From Mesostigma viride (Eukaryota > Streptophyta > Mesostigmatophyceae > Mesostigmatales > Mesostigmataceae): a DNA stretch of 62,000 bases. A program made the position numbers and the translations under genes. Location of the stretch: positions 1,164,177 to 1,226,176 of the forward strand of contig RPFO01000082.1 of NCBI GenBank assembly GCA_009746045.1. The letters are read 5' to 3'. The notes below the pieces were generated by a model. It was given only the letters and a program-made list of their open reading frames with translations, had not been told where the DNA came from and did not search any database. Positions within the stretch are counted from its first letter, which is position 1. Each line of letters opens with the position of its first letter. Below are positions 21,880-34,492 of the stretch, piece after piece.

Positions 21880-24218
21880 CAGTGTACACCAAACAGATCT
21901 TAACCGCGTTCATAGGCGTAAACGCACACCCTGGTTGTATGTTGGCACAAGAAGCTTTCGCCACAACCTATACCCACACCAATGGTTAGGGTTGTACCGA
22001 ATAGCGTTTTGGCTTGCCGAATCGGATACTCGGACCAGGGGGGTGCCCCGAACCCGATGCCGAATATATTTGGAGCCTCCCGATACCGATACCGAGTATG
22101 TTCGGAGCTGAAGGGCCCTTCCCGAATCGAACACCGAATAGTTCTCCGAACTATTCGGACGCCGATCGAATAATGACGACAGTAGCTACTATAACGTATT
22201 AGGTAGACAACTTGTATCATTTATATTAATGAGACTTATATTAATTATTTTGTATCAATTATATATTGAGATACACTTAGTGTTTAATACTTAGACGAGC
22301 ACAGTTGCCTTCCCTGCATAGTGCATGCAGCTTTTGGGCGTTGGCCTAACTCATCTTGAGTCGGCGGAGGCATGACCGCGCCAGCTGGTGAGTGGAGGCT
22401 GGAGGCTGCGCCGCCCGCTGGTAGGGGTACTACTATTCGATATTCGGAACTACGAATATATTCGTCGAATAGTAGGGTGTTCCGATTTCGATACCAAACA
22501 TATTCGGAAGTAGAGCTTGCCTCCCGATACCGATACCGAATATGTTCAGACGGACAGACCGTTCGCCGTATACTGAACATATTCGGTGTTCGGTTCGGTA
22601 TTCGGGGGATATTCGGTATTCGGAACACTATTCGGTACAACCCTACCAATGGTACATCATGGCACTTGGGGGCAGCAATACTTACATGTGCGCTCACTTC
22701 GTACAAAGGCTTACCATGGTACTGGGCACGTATGTGGAAAGGTTATAAGAACCTAAAACCGGACAGAATTGCTCACCCTACCACGAGGGAAGAGGTGGCA
22801 CGCCAACCATTATATTTCAATGATTTGCTGCGCGATAGTGAGCATAATGTGTTTGGTGTTTTAAGCGGCCGCAGCCCATATGAGGGCTTTTTGACGGCCA
22901 CCCCGCCAGTTACGCGAATCAGTCATCGATTTATACGCGGCTGACGGTGACCGATATCGCCTTCTGACATACACGGAAATCAGCGCGTGGATCGCAAACA
23001 TGCCCAGCCGACCAGCTTGGGACAACCTTCTACAAGCAATTCCCGCAGGATGGCATACCCTCATGACAACCCCGCGCAAACCCCTACAAATCGGGGAATG
23101 GGTGAGCTATTACCCGGATCGCGACACGTCCGTACATAATGAGGGCTGCATCGTTGCGGTCGCGTCGACGTGCGTTACCATACAATTGCTCCAGGAGACA
23201 CCAGACGGTCAAGGACTTCTCGGCAAATTGATTACATCGTACGCCTACATTCCAGCATGTCAATGTCACCGCATTCGAGTGGTCCCGTGGTCACTGTCAC
23301 AGGCGTGCACTACCCCTGGACCCCACCACAGCGGTGATACGCGACACCACATGGCTACATGTTGGCAAGGGGCGGGCGCCTGGACACGCTTGCTCTAGAC
23401 CCGCTAGAATTTGGGTGGGTCCTCACATCTGGCGGCACCCCAACGACGAAGTGCCTTTTCGAGTACACGGCAGACTGGGGATACCGGCTACTTCTACATA
23501 AAAATCATAGGATGCACCCGGGTCATCGCCTGCGCTGGCACCTCGAGTGGCCGGGCTACACCTGGATCAAGAACATTACCTTGGCAGTTGATCACCCATT
23601 GGTTGACAAGCGGGCCACCGACGTCCAGCACCTGCTTATGCATCGGGCCATCGGGGTCAATTCCCAACTGCACCACCGGCCGGGTACTCCCACGCGGCGG
23701 CGTGCTTATGCAACTTTCCAGATGAAACAATTGAGCACAGATTTCTGGACTGCCAACTCGCAGGGGTTTGGCAATGGCTGCTGGGTATATGGGCCAAGTG
23801 GATGGCTATTACAGCTCCCCCCACCACCGTCACACTATCTACGGTTATTTTCGGCATCACGGGATTACGGGACGCGAGCCTCACAGCCAACCAGATGGCA
23901 TGGATATGGCTACGCACGACGATGCTTCACACCATATGGCAAGTTCGCAACGAGACCGTATTCACGTTACGTGCCGCGTACACGAGAGGTGCCGTGGTCC
24001 GCCGGTTTATCTCCTCTTGGAACCTGGCTATGCGTCGTTACTGGCTCCTGGCGACGGAACAACACAAAGTATGGGACCCGGGCCCTAACAATGACACCCC
24101 CAGCCCACTGGAAGTCTTCCATGCACTCATGGGCATGAACCAGGTCTTTACACTTATGCCGGATGACGATATATCTACAGTACACTGGCTACCTTGGTCG
24201 CAGGGCGCGCCTTATTAA
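21880..24218 (+). mobile_element. LINE ORF2 relic (C-terminal part with zinc-binding motif)
   Basis: Several successive frames read like the C-terminal half of a non-LTR ORF2. A first piece (about 21886-21986) joins, across the hAT-like insertion, to the piece from 22646 that contains WARMWKG and EVARQPLYFNDLL. The next piece (about 22912-23340) holds IPAGWHTLMTTPRKPLQIGEW. The last piece (about 23690-24218) holds a C-x-C-x8-H-x4-C motif (CLCNFPDETIEHRFLDC) and then WQWLLGIWAKW and IWQVRNETVF, which is the zinc-binding segment (zf-RVT type) that ends many LINE ORF2 proteins. Frameshifts near 22930, 23395 and 23700 make it non-functional. The catalytic RT core is not in the window. Confidence 0.7.
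21987..22645. mobile_element. 659-bp hAT-like non-autonomous element with 8-bp target duplication
   Basis: Perfect 18-bp terminal inverted repeats, TAGGGTTGTACCGAATAG (21987-22004) and CTATTCGGTACAACCCTA (22628-22645), are flanked by CCAATGGT on both sides (21979-21986 and 22646-22653). An 8-bp duplication together with TAGGG/CAGGG-type ends is characteristic of the hAT superfamily. The interior is built of many ATTCGG/CCGAAT words and subterminal palindromes, with no transposase frame. It lies inside the LINE relic, and removing it with one target copy rejoins the LINE reading frame. Confidence 0.85.
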
Positions 24219-24363
24219 TGCGGGCACCCCAATTTAGGCACAACTAGGCATTTCAGGCTATTTTTGGCATACCTGGGTCACCTTAACTGTTATATGGAAA
24301 TAAACTAACACCCATTTCACCGGAAACAACAACAACTGGAGTCCGCTTGTACATCTTACAGTA

Positions 24364-25284
24364 CAGTCATTCCCGCGTTAAGTTGCGTTTCTTAAGGTTG
24401 CGTTCCCGCGTTAACTGTTGCGGCGCCTAAGTTTGGGGGGCGACCGCAACTTAAGCATGGAGGCCATCGCAACTTAACGTAATGACTCAATTTGTAGGTG
24501 TCAGGCTATTTTTGGCCGCGTAGGAGGCCATTTTTTGCCAAGTCCGGACCCGCTACGTGATTTTAGGGGGCAAAATACGCAAGCCCCACTGGCGCGCAAA
24601 TTTCCCCGCCTGCTGGCCTAATGATAGGTGAAAAGCGCGAATGCAACCTTACAAATTCAGTTTTGCCGGCAGCCTGCGGGCTGCGGTACACTATAAGAAT
24701 CCACGACCGCCATGCATGGTCATCTGTAATTGAGACACTATCTTGCCGGAAATTACCACCATATGAGTCATGCCGAATGCACCGCAGAAGGGCAAAGACA
24801 AGGTTGTTGAGGCCACAGGCAGTCTCGCTGCATGTCAGTCGGTGGCCTCCATGCTGTTATTATTGTTTACACGCAGGCCATTGACAGTAAATGAAGCTTC
24901 CCTCACGACTGTTCCCATGTTTTGTTTCACAGTCAAACGTGAAGCCGACTGGCAATTAAGTAACCCGCCAAAAAAAGAGCCGAAGTCAGAGGGTTAAACA
25001 CACATTTGTGTTATAAAACGCAGGCACTGCGTGGCTGCCCACGGCGTGTTTTGCAGCCCGCCTTTCAGTTTGTCCACAATATCTGGCCTGGAAAATGGAC
25101 TTTTGGCCGGCTTTGACGCTGCAGCTGGATCGGGCTTGACGAGAGCTGTCGAATGCCGTATAGAAGTCCGTCAAAGGAGGACGTGGTGGGCTGCTAGCCT
25201 AATTCTACCGTTAAGTTGCGTTCCCGCGTTAAGTTGCGGCGCCAAGTTTTAGGGGGCGATCGCAACTTAACGCGGGAATAACTG
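24364..25284. mobile_element. 921-bp mariner/pogo-like MITE
   Basis: Terminal inverted repeats of about 24 bp start CAGTCATTCCCGCGTTAAG on the left. The right end is the inverted copy, ending CTTAACGCGGGAATAACTG, with one mismatch. A TA dinucleotide flanks each end (24362-24363 and 25285-25286), as expected for Tc1/mariner insertions. Further copies of the GCGTTAAGTTGCG word occur inside both ends (about 24395-24410, 24458-24480 and 25208-25238). No transposase is encoded. Confidence 0.72.
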
Positions 25285-26316
25285 TAGGCCAAGCTCAGGC
25301 TACTATACAGTACTGTACCTCGCCCGGTGCCTCGCCCATGCGTCGCCCGAAAAAAATTGCTGAAGGATTAATAATTGGCGGAGATTTGGCGGGCGCTAAT
25401 TCGCCATGTGACGGCCTTTGGCATAATGTTGCATGTTGTGTTCCCGATGCAAATGTATCTTATTTATCTGGTATATTTGCCTGGTCACTGACGTCCGTAG
25501 GCGTAGAACTAGTTTTATCAATCAAAGCATGTTTCGATCTGGCTGAAACGTAATTAACGGCAGCAACCCCTGTAGCTAAGCATGAGCCCTTTCCGAAAGC
25601 GGATATACCTTTTTGCTTATTATCACCCTTACAATGGCATTTAAAATCCATGCTCTGTATCGATATGGACACCCAGGCGTGTATTGAAGGATAGGCAATT
25701 TCGAGGTCATTGCGTAGCTCTATGCTATAATATCGACAGACATCATTTCCTGGGCGCGATGAGCTTTATGGACCATCTATGTAGAGCCCCAGAAGTCCAG
25801 GGCTTAATGACGGGAAGCCGGCCAATCACGCGGGGTTGCTTTCTGAGCTGTTACTCTGTATTTCCCAATTATAACATGCTAACCCATTAGAACATGTCAA
25901 CTGTGTCGACCCAGAAAGGTGTATTGACCAACGTCGGCATGGCCTGTTGAAGAGAATTTCGCAGAACAAATTAAGTTCCGATTGTTGGGGTCAGAACCGT
26001 CAGGTGGACTGAGTGATACATATCGGGATGGCCACTGCCAAACCATGGCCCTTTGCGACCGAGTGCCTGCACTCGTTATCTCCTCGAGCACCTTGTAGAC
26101 ACACGGGGAGGGTTGGCCGCGCGAGAGATAAAAAGATAAATAGACTCCAGTAACACGGGCAGTATGGCGTCACAGACGGAGCGTCGTGCGGGCCCTCCGT
26201 CGTTTGCTGCATCAATCTTACTGTTAACCACGAAGGAGGGCGCGGAGGCGAAACTGTCATCCTCAATGAGATCCTTTTCGCAGGTACGCAGACTGCCCTC
26301 ACACGTAGATCCCTAC

Positions 26317-26630
26317 CGAGACACTGTCCTTGTGATGCCCTCACTCGCGTCCCCTCTGGAGACACTGTCCTTGTGATGCCCTCACTCGCGTACCCCTCTC
26401 GAGACACTGTCCTTGTGATGCCCTCACTCGCGTACCCCTCTCGAGACACTGTCCTTGTGATGCCCTCACTCGCGCACCCCTCTCGAGACACTGTCCTTGT
26501 GATGCCCTCACTCGCGTACCCCTCTCGAGACACTGTCCTTGTGATGCCCTCACTCGCGTACCCCTCTCGAGACACTGTCCTTGTAATGCCCTCACTCGCG
26601 TACCCCTCTCGAGACACTGTCCTTGCTGAT
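26317..26630. repeat. 42-bp minisatellite open in several frames
   Basis: Seven to eight units beginning GAGACACTGTCCTTGTGATG and ending CTCACTCGCGTACCCCTCTC. The period is a multiple of three, so long frames stay open on both strands (a 14-aa repeat such as VMPSLAYPSRDTVL). There is no start context, domain or neighbouring exon to suggest a real protein. Confidence 0.9.
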
Positions 26631-27250
26631 CTACAGAGACCGAGTTGGATACGTCCCCTGTGTTGACAGTGACATGGCTATGGCTGCTGGTAGTGGGAGT
26701 TCCATGCGCCCGTGTGACGCTAGGCCTTGATCTTGCACACACATCCTGACGCGGGCACGCCTGATTGCCTGTGCTCTTGTGCCGTGGTCATTGCTCGTTC
26801 TCAGGACCCAGGCATGTCGGACTATGGCCACTGGAGCACAGGTACGAACCGGCCATTGACCCCCCCCTTTGTTTGAACGTGTCATATGCGGAAGCGCACC
26901 CACACAATTTTCGTTCATTATGCATCCTTTGGCCTGCTGAGTAAGCTGGTGACGTGTGAGTCAGGAGATGAACATGGTGAATACTTAGTACTTGAAGCAC
27001 TTAGGGTTGACGGTGGTGCAAGGACCAAGGCTTGAAGCTGCGGCAAGGACCAGGGCCTCGGGCATGTGTTCGTCCTGCGCATGTTGTCATGACCTGTACG
27101 AAAGTACAATCGCACGATGGTCACTTCCCAGGCTTCTGTGGATATTCCCTGGGCAAACATCCTGCCGCACCACCTGGGCTGTATCTAAATAGATTTTAGG
27201 TAAGCTTAATTTTGTTGTCAATTTGGTACTCCCCAGCACTGCACAGATGC

Positions 27251-27606
27251 TGGTATAGTACACTTGCTATAGTACGCTTGCTATAGTATGCTTGCTATAG
27301 TACGCTTGTATAGTACGGTTGCTATAGTACACTTGTATAGTACGCTTGTGTAGTACGGTTGCTATAGTACGCTTGCGATAGTACGCTTGTTATAGTACGC
27401 TTGTTATAGTACGCTTGCGATAGTACGCTTGCGATAGTACGCTTGTATAGTACGCTTGCTATAGTACGCTTGTATAGTACGCTTGCTATAGTACGCTTGC
27501 TATAGTACGCTTGCTATAGTATGCTTGCTATAGTACGCTTGCTATAGTACGCTTGCTATAGTACGCTTGCGATAGTACGCTTGTTATAGTACGCTTGCTA
27601 TAGTAC
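27251..27606. repeat. 14-15-bp minisatellite (TATAGTACGCTTGC)
   Basis: About 24 units of TATAGTACGCTTGC(T/G/A), some shortened to TATAGTACGCTTG. Confidence 0.92.
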
Positions 27607-28312
27607 GGCTGCCCGCTTGCTCGCGTTGAGGTGTGCTCCGAAAGAGTGGCATAACCTTTGCCGCCTTGGCTTGGGGCAGGCTCCTCCCCTGCCGCGTGTC
27701 TTGACCTGGTCGGTGGGATTATCGCCTTGCGCTACATTTGGTGTCTGTTCTAGCATCAGATGAGCGTTGGGTTGAAGTCCTGGTTGCAGCAGCGATCAGT
27801 TTGCTTGTGAATCCCACATCCAGCATCCGTGCCCCCGCAACCAAACCGCGTGCTGGCGATTGCGTCGACGGGGCACTTGGCCTTTATATCCTCACCCACG
27901 GTCCTCACCCTGGGTTTAAGGTGTTATTTGTCCACGCTCTCTGGGATGTAAAATATGCCCCCTGGGCATCACCCTTGGTTCGAGTAATGACATGCATCTC
28001 GCTTCTCAGGACCCATGTCACAACTTGGGAAGCCACCAACAGCGGGTTTTGGTATGTTGACCCCAGTGCCGCCATCTCCACCATGCCCTGAGACAAGCTC
28101 ATCTACGTGGGTGTGGTTGCCCCGGCACAACGTGCACATCAGGCGACCCATGCATGCCTGCACGCCAACCCTCTGGGCTTCACTCCTGTCAGTAATCTCA
28201 TCCACATGCCTATATATTAAGCATACTTACGTATATCTCATCCACATGCCTATATATTAAGCATACTTGCGTATAGCAATGAGACAACCAGCGCAGGCCT
28301 GCAACCCGGAAT

Positions 28313-31274
28313 ATGTGGAGCATGGACGCTCAACCCCTTGGCTTGTTTGCGAAACAACAAATTTCATTCAATTGGAGCACACTCGCAGATGGCCACCGCC
28401 GGCCGTCACAATCGGCGGCGGCAGCCAAGGACAACGGGGCGCTGCGGCGCGCAGTCAAGGAGGTGGAAGAGCTGCTGCGCGCACACCGCCCCATCGCGAC
28501 GCAGTGGAGGGGGAAGAGCTCTCACTTCTCGGTGAGGGGTGGGGTGATTGTGGTGTGGGAATGATGGCTGCATCTGGAGGGGGGGGGAACTTCAAAAGCA
28601 AGATCGTCAAATCTCCCGGTCACAGCCCAGAATTAACGGATAGGAATGGCGATCATAATAACGATTGCCTTGTTTTGTCGACTCCATCTCTCCACGAAGT
28701 CTAATAAAATAAGTGTCTCCACCTCAAGTGCCTCACCGTCCGCTGCTGCAGTGACATATGTCTTCTCCATGCGGGGATGATGAGGGCATGCTCACACGGT
28801 AACACTCATTCGTGCTCATGCGTGCATGGATAGCCTGGCTCAGCAGCCATGTGTACGGTGACGGTTCATCCTATTCAATATATTACGTAACCGGCCTCAT
28901 GGATACCGTTGCAATCCAACGATGGCCCGGAGGAGTGCCTGCCTCACGGAACCTTAACACTTGTCCGTGTGATGTGTATGGAATCAGGCAAGCACGCTGT
29001 GCTTCATCGTGTTATCCCTGCCGCAATTATGTTTCCTTTTTAGTTTTTCTGCCCCATGTATGTCTGCCTCCTGCGTTGCTGCCCCATCTCATTCCGCCCC
29101 ATCTCATTCTGCCCCACCAAGTCTGCCCCCTGCTGTCCTACCGCTTCTATACCCCCTGCTCCATCCCATCCTTCCCAACCTTAACGTGCCAGGTCCTGCT
29201 GGAGGACGCGTCGTGGGTCCACTGCAACCTGCGCGCCACGTCAGGGGACGACATCGAGTGGCTGTGCACGGACCGGTCGGAAGCCACCATCATCCCTGAC
29301 AAGATCATATCAGGTGGGGCGATGCTGCCAGGTGGCAGGGTCGCGTGGCAGGGTCAGGTGGCAGGCAGCCCCCTTAACATGCCCACAGGAAATGCAGGAC
29401 ATCTGGTGCATGGCACGCTACCCATGCGCGTGTCAAGTGTTTATCGGTCCCAAATCACTAACCAAAGTGCACGCCACGGAGTCCCCCACCCCCCTTGCTC
29501 CAACTGGCCTCGTAACCCCCTTGCTCCAACTGGCCTCATTACCCCCCTGCTCCAACTGGCCTCATTACCCCCCTGTTTTAAGTGCTCTGTGTAAAAGTTG
29601 ACCCCCATTATGACTGGTGCGTCACTCTTGAGTTATCCCGGCCGGATGGGCAACGAGTACGATCTCTATCCACGCCGGATGGGCAACGAGTACGATCTCT
29701 ATCCGCACGGTTGTGTGGATCCACACCACTTGGTGGGTGGGTGGCAGTTGCAAGCTGCCACTACGGCAGCTTGTGCGGGCACTGATGTCACACCCTGGTT
29801 GGGGGGTGGAAATGAATAGCTCCCTGACGCACCTGGCTGGCCCAGATAGCCTTATACCTGCAAAGCAGCGTGGGCGGACCCCTGTTTCCTCCCATGGACT
29901 TGGAGCACCTCTGGAATATCTTTGTCCCTGCAACCACCAAGAGCCAGTGCAACAATCTAGGTACTTTTGTCCATGTTTCCGCTGACTGCTCAAGAGCGTT
30001 TCTGCTTGCACTGTGGCTGACAAAGAAACGTGCCGTTTTGCCGCTTGCCAACTGCCATTCGCCACCCGTCATCGCTGTGCACCCTCGGTCGGCTGTCCCT
30101 TGTCTGTCCGTCCCTGTCCCCACCCCCCCGCCAGCGGACATGGATGAGATGGGCCACCTGCTGCTGTCGCTGAGCCGCACGGGCATGCTGCAGGTGTATG
30201 ACCTCAAGCATCGGGCGGTGGAGGCCATCCACGGGGCCAACGTGAACATGGACACGCGCACAAAGCTGGCATCGGCAAAGGTGCGCGCATGCAGGGGGGG
30301 GGGCGGCCGTGCATTCATGGGATGCAGCCGTGCTTGTGTTTGTCCAAGTTCCACAAACGATCGATTTCATGACGCCAAGGCACCTTTGCTGGTGGTTTAG
30401 GAGTTGACTTGTGCGCGGCCGAAACTGTGTGCGCGATTCCAGCATGGGATTGGGGCCCACCAACGCAGTTGAGGGATGCGTACCGATGCATGGGGCCTGC
30501 CCACCCATGCAACCGAACACCCATCGCGCAGCATTGTAAGTTGGCGCGATTTGCATGGCACCATAATGCAGCGCCGTGATGTGGCTCAATTAGATGGCAC
30601 CAAAGGTGTAGCACCGTGGTCGGATACAGTGTAGATTACTACATGACACGCTTGCAGCAGTGTGGCTTACTACATGACACGCTTGCAGCAGTGTGGCTTA
30701 CTGCATGACACGCTTGCAGCAGTGTGGCTTACTACATGACACGCTTGCAGCAGTGTGGCTTACTACATGACACGCTTGCAGCAGTGTGGCTTACTACATG
30801 ACACGCTTGCAGCAGTGTGGCTTACTGCATGACACGCTTGCAGCAGTGTGGCTTACTGCATGACACGCTTGCAGCAGTGTGGCTTACTGCATGACACACT
30901 TGCAGCAGTGTGGCTTACTGCATGACACGCTTGCAGCAGTGTGGCTTACTGCATGACACACTTGCAGCAGTGTGGCTTACTGTATGACACGCTTGCAGCA
31001 GTGTAGCTTACATCCCCACATCTGGGTGTGCCTGAATGGGACCCTGCACGCGCGTAGCGTGCTGATGTCAGCCCCGTAGTCGTTCTGCGACCTCCCGTGG
31101 GCATTGGATTCACTCAGTGTCGCATGTTCAACTAATTAACCCTCTTCTTGCTGCCTGCAGGTGGACAGCCTCAGCGTGGGCGAGGGCGTGCGCTCGGTCC
31201 ACCTCAATTGCAGCGCGGATCTGGCGATGGTCCTCTGCGAGAGCTCGGTGGTGGTCTACCGCATACGTCAGGAG

Positions 31275-31346
<72 letters not shown>

Positions 31347-34300
31347 GTGTTGGAGGGGTGTCCACTGCCTATGCCAGGAGAGGTGGGGTGGGGGGCTACC
31401 GCATATGCCAGGAGAGGTGTGTGGGGGGGGGGGGGGTTCTACTGCATTGCCAGTGCCAAGGAGGTGTGAGGGGGGCGGGGTTCGATTCGTCTACTGTATA
31501 CAGCAGGAAAGTTTTGAGGTGAGAAAGGGAGATTGGGATGGGCATGGGGATGGAGAGGGGGTTTCTGGAGAGGCCTTGGGGTCGTGTCATCCCGAGGCCT
31601 ATTCTGTGGTATATGTCATGATGATGGCCTAATCACTGGTGGTATATGTCATCCCGAGGCCTAGTCAGGTGGTATTGACGGTGTGGGTGTTCCAAGCTGC
31701 GGAGGTAATCGCGTCCCACCCACTCCCCTCTTCCAACCAACATCCCATGCACGTGCCACCTATCGGTGGTCTTGCCTGCGCAGGGACGGCAAGGGTGGCA
31801 AGGCCAAGGGCCCCCGACTCGTGTGCGCCATCCAGCAGCCGATGCTGGTCAAGGACGTGGTCCAGTGCCGCTTCAGCCACCGGCTGCCCAACGTGGTCAT
31901 CCTCACGAGCGCACCGAACGCGCCTACGGCACCCGCCCTGGGTGCCCCTGGCGCGGCGCCCAGGGGGAGCGGCAAGGAGCAAAAGGCCCCACCCGCGGCC
32001 GAGATGGGGCAGTACATCGTCTCCCGTGGGAAGGCGAGTCTCCATCGCGCGTGGTTTGGCGATGCGGTGTGGCCCAACATGCCGTACTACACACATAACT
32101 ACATACTGGCATGGTTCGGTGGTAGGGGAATCAGTGAGGGAGCTGGGGAGGACAAACTGGGGAGAGGACAAGTACCAGTGAATTTGGCTCAGATTGGTGT
32201 GATGGTGGTATCTCATTTTGTCGTGCTTTACTCTTTTGCACTGACAAGCTTTGTTTCAAGTTTGACATGTTTGTTATGCTTGCTGCGGTATAACAACGAG
32301 GCATCAAAAAGTGCTTCTTCTAGCCTGGTATTTGAGATACAGACATGGAGCTGCATTTGCCATTTGACTTGTCTTCTGGGTGCTGCTCGCCATGCCTGCT
32401 GCTTGCCGTGGCTGCTGCCTGCCATGCCTGCTGCTTGCTGCATTTTCGCCTCGGAGGTGTCGGGCCATGCTTCTCATTGTCACCATGATGGGCCGGTTGT
32501 GGGATTATTCGGGCTACTTTTTACCAGATCCAACCATATTTTGGGTAATGCTTTCTGGCATATACGCTTTCATTGCTCTCGACCCTCCTGCGAGTGACAA
32601 GCCAGCATCTGGCGGATGCCACCTGGTCGATCTCTTCACCTGCTTGCCCCACTCCTTGCGATGCCTCGCTGGTAGCTGACCGCATGTCCCACGCGTGCCA
32701 AAAATAGCTTTTAATCGGCACCGTCTTTATGCTGGACCGCGCTCGCTCCCCCGTGTTCATCCATTCTGCAATACGGAGTATTTATAGACCCCATGTGAAG
32801 TATGGACCAATGGCTGAGGGTGCTCGCTCCCCACTCCTCGCCCTCAGCCAACATCAAAGAGACAACCAGCGCACGCCAGAAATAGAAACATGCACATGTC
32901 CCTCCGTTTTGCTTAACCGTCGCTCTCTGCATAAGCGTCGCTCTCTCTTTCAAGTGTCCTGATCCCAGTCTCCCCCGGTAGCTGTATGGAATTTTCTCAC
33001 AACATGCCGCGCACTCGTCGCCCCCTGCCCCTTGTCCGTTGCACCATATCCCGTGCCCTTGTTTCTTAGCCTGCTTCCCACCCCCCACCCCTCATCCACC
33101 ACCCCTCATCCCTCACCCCCATCCCCCACCCCTCATCCCCCACCTCCCATCCCCCACCCCTCATCCCCCACCTCCCATCCCCCACCCCTCATCCCCCACC
33201 CCTCATCCCCGACCTCTCCTCCCCCACCCCTCATCCCCCACCCCTCATCCCCCACCCCTCATCCCCCACCCCTCTTCCCCCACCCCTCATCCCCCACCTC
33301 TCCTCCCCCACCCCTCACCCCCCATCTCCCATCCCCCACCCCTCTTCCCCCACCCCTCATCCCCACCTCCCATCCCCCACCCCTCATCCCCCACCCCTCA
33401 TCCCCACCCCTCATCCCCCACCCCTCATCCCCCACCCCATCCCCACCCCTCATCCCCACCCCTCATCCCCCACCCCTCACTCCCCACCCCTCATCCCCCA
33501 CCCCCCACTCCCCACCCCTCATCCCCACCCTTCATCCCCCACCCCCATCCCCCACCTCTCCTCCCCCACCTCCCATCCCCCACCCCTCATCCCCCACCTC
33601 CCATCCCCCACCCCTCACCCCCACCCCTCATCCCCCACCCCTCATCCCCCACCCCTCATCCCCCACCCCTCATTCCCCACCCCCATGCTCCACCCCTTAT
33701 CCCCCACCCCTCATCCCCCACCCCTCATTCCCCACCCCCATGCTCCACCCCTTATCCCCCACCCCTCATCCCCCACCCCTCATCCCCCAGATCACCGCGG
33801 TCCGCCAGATGGTTTTGTCCGCCGCAGACCTCCCTGGGGGGGCCAGCGCGGCCGAGTGGGACCTGGAGGAGTCGCAGGTGGGGAGCTTGGTGGCCGTGGT
33901 GTCATTGTTTTTCCTTGTACCGATACTAGTGGTGGGTGCATCTTTCTTGTTTCTTGTACCTCCATTGATACTAGTGGTTGGTGCTTAGTACTTGGTATGT
34001 TTTACATAATGAACTCCTTTGACCTGATACACTTATGTATATATGCTGGTGAATACAGTATGGGCGGATGTGTATGCCAGGCTCATGAATCGCTGGGTCG
34101 GCATCCTTTATTGGCGCCATGCCCTCAGGGGCAGCCACCCACCCAACCCCTACTAGATGACTCGGCTGTGCCATGCATTGCCAGGGCATTTGAAACTTGA
34201 ATTTGCAGTGTGCGTGGGAAAGTGCGGCCGCGTGTGGATCGATCCATGGTCCAGGAAAGAAGCCTTTCAGCCAAGTTAATCGTGCCCTCTGCGAGTTTTT

Positions 34301-34431
34301 TTGCTGGCATCGGCGGTGCAAATGGGATACCAATGACCCATGCATTCAATGAAGAAAGGAAGCCAGCTCAGTTAGCCATGCAGGCCACGCAGCTGCCAGC
34401 ACAACAACTTGCCCATCCATTCCACTGGACC

Positions 34432-34492
<61 letters not shown>

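Larger units (their letters stand above)
25287..28312. other. Intergenic region before the Fritz-like gene
   Basis: No gene is supported. Short open frames (for example 25338-25550 and 27738-28091) have no recognisable domain. The region holds the 42-bp and roughly 15-bp minisatellites and a 36-bp duplication (about 28207-28277). A copy of the GACAACCAGCGCAGG motif (28279-28303) ends 10 bp before the Fritz-like start codon. Confidence 0.45.

Noticed and set aside
26000-26742. 205-aa, 133-aa and 97-aa repetitive frames
   Set aside because: The 42-bp minisatellite keeps all frames open. There is no domain, splice context or start context.
27738-28091. 117-aa frame upstream considered as a first exon of the Fritz-like gene
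   Set aside because: No similarity to Fritz N-termini and no convincing donor joining it in phase to 28313-28531.
30627-31010. CRISPR-like regular 31-bp repeats
   Set aside because: Units are contiguous without unique spacers and lie in a eukaryotic intron.
33032-33988. 318-aa and 296-aa Pro/His/Ser-rich frames
   Set aside because: They are translation of the C-rich minisatellite. Only 33791-33877 at the end is exon.
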